Shown here in pieces: positions 1 through 5,373 of a stretch of 5,445 nt of DNA (positions are counted from its first letter, which is position 1; every line of letters starts with the position of its first letter). Location of the stretch: contig JAAUPO010000200.1 in the NCBI GenBank assembly GCA_012033095.1, forward strand, positions 1 to 5,445, given 5' to 3'. A model generated the notes under the pieces. It was not told the DNA's origin. It worked only from the letters and a program-made list of their open reading frames with translations, and searched no databases. Position numbers and translations under genes: made by a program. The DNA comes from Synechococcaceae cyanobacterium RL_1_2. GTDB lineage: Bacteria; Cyanobacteriota; Cyanobacteriia; Cyanobacteriales; JAAUPO01.

Positions 1-190
1 CATTACTGCGATCGAGCTTCAAATTGAATAAAGATTTTAAGCAAGATTTTTTAGCTTAATCCCTTAGAGTCTCAAGCCATAACCACATTGACAATTGGTT
101 TTAAGACGTTGCTCGTTAGCATCATTTTTATTATTTAATTAAATTTTAACTAGTTTCTAATTAAATCCCTAACCAATTTCTTATTAATAC
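1..190. other. AT-rich region upstream of arsR, no gene recognised
   Basis: No convincing coding region is seen. One frame is open from position 2 and stops at 29-31 (ITAIELQIE, stop); it could be the tail of an upstream gene, but nine codons cannot show that. A weak inverted repeat TTAAGC (37-42) / GCTTAA (54-59) with an 11-nt T-rich loop follows and might be a terminator remnant. The word TAATTAAAT occurs at 136-144 and 158-166, 22 bp apart. A TTGACA at 88-93 has no good -10 box at normal spacing. A -10-like TAATAC lies at 185-190, just before the arsR operator, with only a poor -35 upstream of it. Confidence 0.5.
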
Positions 191-206
191 ATCAAAAAAA
201 ATTGAT
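191..206. promoter_or_regulatory. ArsR operator at the arsR start
   Basis: The sequence is ATCAA, six A, TTGAT: a perfect match to the ArsR/SmtB-family consensus ATCAA-N6-TTGAT. The right half-site (202-206) contains the TTG that is the best start codon for arsR, so bound ArsR would cover the translation start and probably the transcription start. This implies negative autoregulation. The same consensus occurs twice before acr3, which makes chance unlikely. Confidence 0.8.
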
Positions 207-531
207 TGACACCATTGACAACCCATTTGATTACGCTTTGATTTCCTTAGGGTTTAAAGCCCTGAGTGATCCCCTCCGGCTCAAAGTAATTACATTGCTC
301 AAAAACCAAGAACTTTGTGTTTGTGATCTCTGTGCTGCACTGGAAGTTAGCCAATCTAAGCTATCTTTCCACCTCAAAAATTTAAAGGATGCAAATTTAA
401 TCCGATCGCGCCAGGAAGGACGTTGGATTTACTACAGCCTCAACCTTGTCCAATTTGTTGAGCTAGAACAGTACCTTGCCGATTATCGCCGCACCAGCTC
501 CATCGCCCCAGCCCCAGCCTGTGATCCATAA
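202..531 (+). CDS. arsR: ArsR-family arsenite-responsive repressor
   Basis: A 109-residue winged-helix repressor, usual length for ArsR. The N-terminal helix region (about 14-34) contains the typical ALSDPLRLKVITLL. The metalloid site ELCVCDLC (37-44) supplies Cys39, Cys41 and Cys44, the same motif as in E. coli ArsR, where these cysteines bind As(III)/Sb(III) and release DNA. The recognition helix is about 50-64 (SQSKLSFHLKNLK), and the wing is about 67-79 (IRSRQEGRWIYYS). The tail is Ala/Pro rich and has Cys107. The start is TTG at 202: no in-frame ATG or GTG lies between it and the upstream in-frame stop at 151-153. A TTG at 238 is possible but would remove the first 12 residues. No Shine-Dalgarno is visible. 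A perfect operator overlaps the start, indicating autoregulation. It precedes acr3 by 318 bp on the same strand, and acr3 has its own promoter. Confidence 0.92.
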   Translation: MIDTIDNPFDYALISLGFKALSDPLRLKVITLLKNQELCVCDLCAALEVSQSKLSFHLKNLKDANLIRSRQEGRWIYYSLNLVQFVELEQYLADYRRTSSIAPAPACDP

Positions 532-554
532 AACTGAAACATAAAAGATTCAGT

Positions 555-580
555 AGTTCTAACTAGGAACTGTATTTTTA
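555..580 (+). terminator. possible terminator after arsR
   Basis: The stem AGTTCT (555-560) pairs with GGAACT (566-571), including one G-U pair, around a 5-nt loop. It is followed by GTATTTTTA (572-580). A competing 6-bp hairpin, ACTGAA (533-538) / TTCAGT (549-554), lies just upstream. The stem is short and AT-weak, so termination here is only plausible. It would separate the arsR transcript from acr3, which has its own promoter. Confidence 0.35.
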
Positions 581-702
581 ACAGGACTTACGCAAAAAAT
601 TTCGATCGTGTCCTGGAACCATGATGTTTGGGGGAAATCGTTCAAGCAAGTCCTTCCAAACTTAGGGGATTTAGGGGCTTGTGGGTAAGTTCTATTTAAA
701 AT
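574..702. mobile_element. MITE-like inverted-repeat element between arsR and acr3
   Basis: The arm at 574-594, containing AGGACTTACGCA (583-594), is inverted at 682-702, containing TGGGTAAGTTCT (682-693); 17 of 21 positions match. No open frame lies inside, so this would be a non-autonomous element or relic about 130 bp long. AGGACTTACGCA resembles terminal repeats I associate with cyanobacterial insertion sequences and MITEs; that is from memory, not a search. A perfect internal AAGTCCT (648-654) also inverts AGGACTT (583-589), so a shorter element is possible. The interior carries GGGGGAAATC (630-639) and GGGGATTTAGGGG (665-677), words also found in the element at 5182-5384. No target duplication is clear. 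Confidence 0.5.
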
Positions 703-717
703 CAAACATCAAACATT

Positions 718-754
718 TTAAATCGTCATTTGGACATTTGTTAAATCGACATTT
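718..754. repeat. 14-bp direct repeat upstream of the acr3 promoter
   Basis: TTAAATCGTCATTT (718-731) recurs as TTAAATCGACATTT (741-754): 13 of 14 bases match, with a 23-bp period, close to two helical turns. Just upstream, ATCAAAC occurs twice in tandem (701-707, 708-714), each copy holding an ArsR-like half-site without its partner. The repeats end about 35 bp upstream of the acr3 -35 box. They could be an activator site, but no regulator is known from this sequence and AT-rich chance repetition is possible. Confidence 0.55.
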
Positions 755-776
755 TTAAAATTAAACACTGACGTTA

Positions 777-794
777 CATCAAGAAAACTTGATG
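777..794. promoter_or_regulatory. ArsR operator 1 of acr3 promoter
   Basis: CATCAAG-AAAA-CTTGATG is a perfect palindrome with 7-bp arms and contains ATCAA-N6-TTGAT at 778-793. It covers the proposed -35 box (789-794). It directly abuts operator 2, giving an 18-bp centre-to-centre distance, so two ArsR dimers could bind side by side. Confidence 0.85.
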
Positions 795-818
795 CATCAA
801 ATATTTTTGATGTAAGAT
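789..818 (+). promoter_or_regulatory. acr3 promoter (-35/-10)
   Basis: A -35-like TTGATG (789-794) and a -10-like TAAGAT (813-818) are separated by 18 bp. Operator 2 exactly fills this spacer and operator 1 covers the -35 box, so bound ArsR would exclude RNA polymerase. Transcription would begin near 825, giving a leader of about 25 nt. The boxes are imperfect (4/6 and 5/6), but their fit to the operators supports the call. Confidence 0.65.
795..812. promoter_or_regulatory. ArsR operator 2 of acr3 promoter
   Basis: CATCAAA-TATT-TTTGATG is a perfect palindrome with 7-bp arms and contains ATCAA-N6-TTGAT at 796-811. It follows operator 1 with no gap and lies between the proposed -35 and -10 boxes of acr3. 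Confidence 0.85.
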
Positions 819-849
819 CATAGATATTCCTTAGCGAAATACAAGATCT

Positions 850-1830
850 ATGGTCAAGGTAACTCCTTCTCTTAATCCCGACTCCCCTACGGTGGGGGGC
901 GAGTTAAATCTGTTCGAAAAATACTTAACGGTGTGGGTGGCACTTTGCATTGTGATGGGGATTGGTCTGGGGCGATGGTTTCCCACCGTTGCTCAATCCC
1001 TCGATCGCATGAGTGTGCATAATGTATCCCTGCCGATCGCGGTATGTTTATTTTTCATGATGTATCCCATCATGGTAAAAATTGATTTTTCCCAGACCGT
1101 TAAAGCCATTCGTAGTCCCAAACCCGTCGCTTTAACCCTGGTCATTAATTGGTTAGTCAAGCCCTTTACCATGGTAGTGTTTGCCCAATTTTTCTTGGGA
1201 TGGTTATTCCAAGGGTGGTTAAGCTCTACAGAAATAATTCGTGGCACCGAGGTAACCCTCGCTAATTCCTATATCGCTGGGACGATTCTCTTAGGCATTG
1301 CGCCCTGTACCGCCATGGTATTGATGTGGGGCTATCTTTCCTACAGTAACCAAGGCCATACCTTAGTGATGGTGGCGATTAATTCCCTAGCGATGGTGGT
1401 ATTCTATGCCCCCTTAGGTAAACTCTTACTGGATGCCAATGATTTTACGGTGCCATGGCAAACGATCGCGTTATCCGTACTAATCTATGTTGGTTTACCC
1501 ATGGCCGCAGGCATTTTTAGCCGTTATTGGATTTTTCGCTACAAGGGAAGACGATGGTTCCATGAACAATTTTTATCTGTTCTATCCCCTATTTCCATTG
1601 CGGCCCTATTAATTACCATCATTCTCTTGTTTGCCTTTAAAGGGGAATTAATTGTCCAAAATCCGTTTCATATTTTCCTCATTGCCATTCCTTTATTTCT
1701 CCAAACTACCTTTATTTTTTTTGTGACCTATACCGCCGCTTTGAAATTGGGTTTAGATTATGAAGATGCGGCCCCCGCCGCCCTCATTGGAGCTAGTAAC
1801 CATTTTGAAGTAGCGATCGCACGGCCGTAA
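850..1830 (+). CDS. acr3: Acr3-type arsenite efflux permease, frameshifted (residues 1-326)
   Basis: This is the main part of an Acr3/ArsB (BASS superfamily) inner-membrane arsenite exporter. Hydrophobic segments fit nine of the usual ten helices: about 26-44, 59-78, 92-120, 140-163, 169-193, 203-224, 245-268, 272-298 and 306-324. The catalytic-type Cys153 is in GIAPCTAMV (helix 4), and Glu320 is in [11 protein letters not shown] (helix 9); both broken-helix motifs are conserved in Acr3. After Ala324 the frame runs R-P-stop, whereas the family continues through the rest of the transporter. The expected sequence resumes in the -1 frame at 1821-1997, so one base seems missing at about 1820, just after the HIP1 site at 1813-1820. 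The joined product would be about 382 residues, a normal length. The ATG at 850 sits about 25 nt after the predicted transcription start, with no clear ribosome site. It is controlled by two ArsR operators. It could be a true pseudogene, a sequencing error, or a split gene. Confidence 0.9.
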   Translation: MVKVTPSLNPDSPTVGGELNLFEKYLTVWVALCIVMGIGLGRWFPTVAQSLDRMSVHNVSLPIAVCLFFMMYPIMVKIDFSQTVKAIRSPKPVALTLVINWLVKPFTMVVFAQFFLGWLFQGWLSSTEIIRGTEVTLANSYIAGTILLGIAPCTAMVLMWGYLSYSNQGHTLVMVAINSLAMVVFYAPLGKLLLDANDFTVPWQTIALSVLIYVGLPMAAGIFSRYWIFRYKGRRWFHEQFLSVLSPISIAALLITIILLFAFKGELIVQNPFHIFLIAIPLFLQTTFIFFVTYTAALKLGLDYEDAAPAALIGASNHFEVAIARP

Positions 1831-1997
1831 TGCTATTTGGTCTCAACTCTGGGGCAGCCTTAGCCACCGTGGTGGGGGTGCTGATTGAAGTACCAGTAAT
1901 GTTAGGTTTAGTGGAATTTTGCAAATACACCGCCCCTTGGTTTCCCAGGGATCCAGAAAAAGCAACGTTACTAGATCCCCGCTGCCTAAAATCCTAG
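1821..1997 (+). CDS. acr3: C-terminal part of Acr3 in the -1 frame
   Basis: From 1821 to the TAG at 1995-1997, 58 codons encode the missing end of Acr3. It begins [18 protein letters not shown], continues with [16 protein letters not shown] as helix 10, and ends with a polar tail. Joined to residue 324 of the upstream frame it makes a full-length transporter. As written, the piece could only be translated alone from the ATG at 1830-1832 (55 residues), which overlaps the upstream TAA in a TAATG junction (1828-1832). That geometry allows termination-reinitiation, so a split transporter is conceivable. A one-base deletion or read error is simpler. No slippery heptamer for programmed -1 frameshifting is visible. 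Confidence 0.8.
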   Translation, partial: TAVMLFGLNSGAALATVVGVLIEVPVMLGLVEFCKYTAPWFPRDPEKATLLDPRCLKS

Positions 1998-2142
1998 GCT
2001 TTATCCCTTGACTTGGATCATTAAATTTGATCGTTAAAGGTGGTCATTCCGCCATGATTCGCCCATATCCCCACACCATCACCAACTGTTAATCCTACCC
2101 ACCAATTTAAACAATTTAACCAATTTATAAAAATATGAAAAT
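1998..2142 (+). promoter_or_regulatory. acr3-arsC spacer with possible arsC promoter and degenerate operator
   Basis: This 145-bp gap is long for an operon spacer and is where arsH sits in the arsBHC order I recall from Synechocystis; no arsH frame is seen. A TTGACT (2008-2013) could be a -35 box but has no strong -10 at normal spacing. GATCA (2016-2020) and TGATC (2028-2032) form an inverted repeat containing ATCAT and TTGAT, resembling a degraded ArsR site with the wrong spacing. CAATTTA occurs at 2103, 2112 and 2121 with a 9-bp period. Whether arsC has its own promoter or depends on acr3 readthrough cannot be settled. Confidence 0.35.
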
Positions 2143-2535
2143 ATGAAAAAAGTAATGTTTGTTTGCCGTCGGAACTCCTGTCGTTCCCAAATGGCCGAAG
2201 GTTTTGCGAAATCCCTAGGCGAGGGAAAAATTACGGTGGTCTCTGCGGGTTTGGAGGCTAGTCGGGTTCACCCCACCGCGATCGAGGTGATGGCCGAAGT
2301 AGGAATTGATCTAACCCTCCAAACATCCGATGCCCTTGAGGATTTTGAACCCACCGATTTTGATGTAGTCATTTCGATGTGTGGCTGTGGGAGCAGTTTA
2401 CCAGAGCCTTGGGTACAGGGATCAATGTTTCAAGATTGGCAATTAGATGACCCAGATGGCCAGCCTTTAGAGGAGTTTCAACGGGTGCGGGATGAAATAA
2501 AAGTTAAAGTAATCCACCTTATGGCACAATTATAG
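2143..2535 (+). CDS. arsC: arsenate reductase, LMW-phosphatase fold
   Basis: A 130-residue cytoplasmic enzyme that reduces arsenate to arsenite for export by Acr3. The fold is low-molecular-weight tyrosine phosphatase. The P-loop near the N-terminus is C8-RRNSC-R14-S15 (CX5R), with Cys8 as the expected nucleophile. Cys80 and Cys82 in SMCGCG are the additional redox cysteines, and Asp103-Pro104 in DDPDG matches the family's acid motif. This Cys8/Cys80/Cys82 set matches Synechocystis ArsC, described as a hybrid using glutathione/glutaredoxin despite its thioredoxin-type fold. The ATG at 2143 is chosen because the family starts MKKVMFVC. Another ATG at 2135 gives only M-K-I and a stop overlapping this start. 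No Shine-Dalgarno is evident. The frame is intact, unlike acr3. Confidence 0.95.
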   Translation: MKKVMFVCRRNSCRSQMAEGFAKSLGEGKITVVSAGLEASRVHPTAIEVMAEVGIDLTLQTSDALEDFEPTDFDVVISMCGCGSSLPEPWVQGSMFQDWQLDDPDGQPLEEFQRVRDEIKVKVIHLMAQL

Positions 2536-3008
2536 TCTTTTTGAAAAAATTATGGGAAATAAATAGATCTGAAAGCATTCCATAGCAAAGAATAACCATC
2601 CCATACCAAATTAAATTGACTATATCAGGACATTTTTAAAGGGTAAAAAGCTTATCTAGTGGTTTAACGGTGATGATTTGATGGATAGTCCAATGTTATA
2701 ACCCTTGGGCCAAAAGGTTTCTGGAAAAATGAATAAGTCATTTCACCCCCATTAGATCACTAGTAAGGTTTTACCATGATTAATCGGTTGTCATCAGATG
2801 GGCTACGGCTATAGGCCTTCGAGAACCCTAGTTCAACCTTGACAAATGTTAAAATTGTTTACATCCTAATGCGGATTGTTAGGGATTGGGATTGAGGGGG
2901 ATAAATATTGCTATGTTCTAAAGAAATTCATCGCTGAAATAGCTGAAATAATTTAATTTCCATTCATCGGCATGGCATTTACCATCGCCCTAATTTCATG
3001 AACTCATA
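2536..3008. other. 473-bp intergenic region, no gene recognised
   Basis: Stops are frequent in all frames and I recognise no tRNA, riboswitch or protein. Just after arsC, CTTTTTGAAAAAA (2536-2548) could form a weak AT hairpin. TTGACA at 2839-2844 is a perfect -35 hexamer and may belong to the promoter of the downstream phosphatase gene, but no good -10 follows at 16-18 bp. CCTAA (2865-2869) and TTAGG (2879-2883) make a small inverted repeat. GCTGAAATA is duplicated in tandem at 2933-2950. A tiny frame, ATG at 2998 to TAA at 3007-3009, overlaps the next start and is probably chance. Confidence 0.5.
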
Positions 3009-3620
3009 ATGGTTGATGCAACTAACTCGAAAAAATTGAAAATGATGGTGGTGGATGATGAAGTCGATAACCTAGATTTGCTGTATCGTACTTTCCGCCG
3101 TAAATTTACGTTGTATCGGGCAGAAGGTGCTTTACAAGCCCTAAAGATCCTAGACCAAGAAGGGGAAATGGCCATTATCATTTCTGACCAACGTATGCCC
3201 CACATGAATGGCACTGAGCTTTTGGGGAAAGTGGTGGAGCAATTCCCCGATACAATCCGTATTTTGTTAACTGGTTATACGGATGTGGATGATCTGGTTA
3301 ATGCGATCAACTCAGGTAAGGTGTTTAAATACATTACAAAACCATGGAAACCGGAACAGCTTAATTCCGTGGTGGAACAAGCATCGGAAACCTATCTTTT
3401 TTCTAAGCAACGAACGAGGCAATTGCGGTTAATCCTCAAACAAAAGGAATTGTTTAATCGCATCACTAGTACCATTCGGCAATCCCTCGACTATGATTTT
3501 ACCTGTAACGCCATTGTTTCTACGATCGCAGAAAATTTTGAAGCCCTCACCGGTCTAATTATTCCGGTAAAGAATAAACAATTAAGCAGCCCAAACCTAC
3601 ACATGCCGGAGAGGAGTTAG
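3009..3620 (+). CDS. response regulator-GAF-PP2C phosphatase, N-terminal part
   Basis: Residues about 10-125 are a complete CheY-like receiver: acidic pair Asp16-Asp17, phospho-acceptor Asp60 in ISDQRMP, Thr88 in LLTGYTD and Lys111-Pro112 in YITKPW. A charged helical linker follows (about 126-152), then the start of a GAF-like domain (about 153-187, RITSTIRQSLDYDFTCNAIV). The frame then ends in HMPERS, unlike GAF sequence. From about 3578 another frame becomes protein-like (PTHAGEELDVQPLNLPIEECHRSF). Restoring one C in the CCC at 3590-3592 joins the two. Further on, removing one T from 3665-3668 returns to the original frame and the downstream PP2C domain. The rebuilt protein spans 3009-4622, 537 residues. 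The receiver would let a histidine kinase control the phosphatase output. ATG 3009 gives a normal receiver N-terminus; there is no obvious ribosome site. Confidence 0.85.
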   Translation: MVDATNSKKLKMMVVDDEVDNLDLLYRTFRRKFTLYRAEGALQALKILDQEGEMAIIISDQRMPHMNGTELLGKVVEQFPDTIRILLTGYTDVDDLVNAINSGKVFKYITKPWKPEQLNSVVEQASETYLFSKQRTRQLRLILKQKELFNRITSTIRQSLDYDFTCNAIVSTIAENFEALTGLIIPVKNKQLSSPNLHMPERS

Positions 3621-3644
3621 ATGTTCAGCCGTTAAATTTACCGA

Positions 3645-4622
3645 TTGAGGAGTGCCATCGATCGTTTTGAACCGATAACCTTTGATGGGGCACAGGGCCA
3701 TTTTTTCATTCAACCTTTGGGTTTAAACCAAGAACTGATCTCCGCTGTGCTGGTGTTGCGTTATCCAGAGGATTATGGCTGGCCAGAGCTGAATTTAGAA
3801 CTATTGACCTCGGTAACAGAACAAGCCGCGATCGCTATTAGCCAGGCGGAATTATATCAACGCACGGAATTTCAGGCCACCACCATGCGATCGGAGCTAG
3901 AGGTAGCCCGCCACGTTCAACAAAACTTACTCCGCCACCATTGGGAGACCCCAGCCAACATCACAGTTCAGGCCCAATGTGAAGCGGCTAAAGCTGTAGG
4001 GGGAGATTTCTATGAAGTGTACACCTCACCCCAAGGAGATCTATGGATTGCGTTGGGGGATGTCTCTGGGAAAGGGGTACCCGCCGCGCTCTTTATGGCC
4101 AGTGCCCTATCCTTACTCAGATGGGAATTAACCCAAGCACAAAATGCCGAGCCAGAGCAGGTAATGGAAAAGCTCAATGTGGGCATGGCGGATAATTTAT
4201 TTACCAGCGATCGTTTTATTACGATGGTCATTGCCCGGTATCGGCCTAGCACAGGAGAATTAGTTTTTGCTAATGCGGGCCATGTTTATCCCCTTTTGTG
4301 GGGGCCAGGGGAACAGAATAAAAAGTATGAACTAATTTGCCTCAAGGATCGAGGTATCCCGATCGGCATCCTTGACCAGTGGCGAGGGGATATTGGCAAG
4401 GTCATCCTAAAACCAGGAGACACTTTTTTATTAACTAGCGATGGCCTAACGGAAGCTACCACCAGCGACGGCACCATGATTAACGCCACCGGTTTATGGC
4501 AGCTCATCGGGCAGCAGACCCAACCCTTAAAGATTAGCGATTTATTATCAAAATTTCGCAATATGACCACCGTCACCTTAGAAGATGATCAAACTTTAGT
4601 CTGTTTGCACAGAAGTGAATAA
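3645..4622 (+). CDS. GAF remainder plus RsbU/SpoIIE-type PP2C phosphatase domain
   Basis: This is the C-terminal part of the phosphatase begun at 3009, in the same frame but after in-frame stops at 3618 and 3633. The TTG at 3645 is probably not a real start, because the first eight or so codons belong to the shifted region. Residues about 11-70 finish the GAF domain (AVLVLRY, LLTSVTEQAAIAISQAELYQR). A linker helix is at about 75-97. The SpoIIE phosphatase follows with metal-site motifs GGDFYEV (Asp121), GDVSGKG (Asp139), FANAGH, SDGLTEA (Asp266) and EDDQT (Asp314/315); add 212 for full-length numbering. All expected acidic residues are present, so the catalytic domain looks intact. Such PP2C enzymes dephosphorylate Ser/Thr-phosphorylated STAS anti-sigma antagonists. 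The RsbW-like gene 109 bp downstream supports this role; no STAS partner is in the window. Confidence 0.88.
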   Translation: MRSAIDRFEPITFDGAQGHFFIQPLGLNQELISAVLVLRYPEDYGWPELNLELLTSVTEQAAIAISQAELYQRTEFQATTMRSELEVARHVQQNLLRHHWETPANITVQAQCEAAKAVGGDFYEVYTSPQGDLWIALGDVSGKGVPAALFMASALSLLRWELTQAQNAEPEQVMEKLNVGMADNLFTSDRFITMVIARYRPSTGELVFANAGHVYPLLWGPGEQNKKYELICLKDRGIPIGILDQWRGDIGKVILKPGDTFLLTSDGLTEATTSDGTMINATGLWQLIGQQTQPLKISDLLSKFRNMTTVTLEDDQTLVCLHRSE

Positions 4623-4731
4623 ACTTATACATATTAGACAATAAAATAACTTAAAGATAGCTTATCCAACCCATTCCACCTAATGACCGTATTGATTAAA
4701 TCAACTCCTACCTGAATGGTCTAATTTCACC
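4623..4731 (+). promoter_or_regulatory. spacer with 13-bp palindrome before the RsbW-like gene
   Basis: This 109-bp spacer has no terminator-like hairpin after the phosphatase gene, so readthrough is possible. TTGATT-A-AATCAA (4692-4704) is a perfect palindrome 28 bp before the start of the next gene. Its half-sites resemble ArsR half-sites but in the reverse order (TTGAT...ATCAA), so it is not the ArsR consensus. It could bind another dimeric regulator or be a chance AT-rich palindrome. Confidence 0.35.
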
Positions 4732-5160
4732 ATGATTAAAACTGAACTTAAAGTACCCAGTAATATTAGATTTCTTGCAGTGGCAGAATCATGGTTACTT
4801 AATGTGTTGAAGCTAGAACTAGAAGACGACGACATTTTACGGGATCAATCTAATCGTTTACGGTTAGTTTTGGCTGAAGCCTATTCCAATGTGGTGCGCC
4901 ATGCCCATCGAGGACAGCCGGATCTACCGATTCTATTAAGGTTAGAACTACACCAACATCACTTAATCTTGGAAATTTGGGATTATGGAAAAGGCTATGA
5001 TTTAAAACGCTATGTGGCCCCGAAACCGGAAGAGCGCAAAGAGGGTGGTTATGGTTGGTTAATTATTAATCGCTTAATGGATAATGTGGATTATTATTTT
5101 TGCGAAGATGGGCGTAATTGTTTGAAATTGGAAACGAATCTACCCATTTGCCAGAGTTAA
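4732..5160 (+). CDS. RsbW/SpoIIAB-like anti-sigma-type serine kinase
   Basis: A 142-residue single-domain GHKL ATPase, usual size for RsbW/SpoIIAB. The N-box is LAEAYSNVVRHAH (48-59, with Glu49 and Asn53), the G1 box is WDYGKGYD (Asp84, Gly86, Gly88), and the G2 box is GGYGWLII (105-112). There are no membrane helices or extra domains. In known partner-switching systems such kinases phosphorylate a STAS antagonist and bind either it or a sigma factor, while a SpoIIE-type PP2C reverses the phosphorylation. The upstream phosphatase is therefore its likely functional counterpart. ATG 4732 starts directly before the conserved N-terminal strand; the preceding TTTCACC gives no Shine-Dalgarno. The frame is intact. 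Some family members act on targets other than sigma factors, so the anti-sigma role is inferred. Confidence 0.85.
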   Translation: MIKTELKVPSNIRFLAVAESWLLNVLKLELEDDDILRDQSNRLRLVLAEAYSNVVRHAHRGQPDLPILLRLELHQHHLILEIWDYGKGYDLKRYVAPKPEERKEGGYGWLIINRLMDNVDYYFCEDGRNCLKLETNLPICQS

Positions 5161-5187
5161 TTATGGCCTTTCTTAGAGGATGGTTGA

Positions 5188-5285
5188 ACAGCTCCCCTTG
5201 CCCCCTATTCTGGGGGAAATCACCTAAATTTTAACCACAGCCACCCTTGCCCCCCATTCTGGGGGAAATTACCTAAATTTTAACC
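5188..5285. repeat. 49-bp tandem repeat, two copies
   Basis: Copies at 5188-5236 and 5237-5285 match at 45 of 49 positions. Each contains a C-run and G-run inverted pair (CCCCC, ATTCT-type loop, GGGGG) followed by AAAT, then CCTAAATTTTAACC. On RNA the C/G runs would form a strong 5-bp hairpin, so this might also end the upstream transcript, although no T-tract follows. Confidence 0.85.
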
Positions 5286-5301
5286 AATGAAGTCCCCAAA
5301 A

Positions 5302-5373
5302 TTGGGGGATTTAGGGGGCGACTCAACAACATTTGATTTGGGGGATTTAGGGGGCGACTTCACAACATTTGAT
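5302..5373. repeat. 36-bp tandem repeat, two copies
   Basis: Copies at 5302-5337 and 5338-5373 match at 34 of 36 positions. Each begins TTGGGGGATTTAGGGGGCG and ends CAACATTTGAT. The pair supplies four G5 tracts (5304-5308, 5314-5318, 5340-5344, 5350-5354). A palindrome CCCCAA-AA-TTGGGG (5294-5307) overlaps the first copy. GGGGATTTAGGGG also occurs at 665-677 between arsR and acr3. Confidence 0.85.

Noticed and set aside
993..1247. Minus-strand open frame of 84 codons inside acr3
   Set aside because: It lies antisense to a clearly recognised transporter and has no family features.
1816..1832. Programmed -1 frameshifting in acr3
   Set aside because: There is no X-XXY-YYZ slippery heptamer and no clear downstream structure at the shift; a single-base loss is simpler.
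2135..2146. Three-codon leader frame overlapping the arsC start (ATGA)
   Set aside because: The region is a simple repeat of ATATGAAA, and no ribosome site or conservation evidence is available.
2798..2838. tRNA-like stretch (GGGCTACGGC, CTATAGG, TTCGAGAACC)
   Set aside because: No cloverleaf and no intact T-arm consensus could be formed on either strand.
2996..3214. Minus-strand open frame of 72 codons over the receiver domain
   Set aside because: It is antisense to an intact receiver domain with all catalytic residues and looks like no known protein.
4010..4576. Two minus-strand open frames inside the PP2C domain
   Set aside because: Both are shadows of a conserved phosphatase domain.
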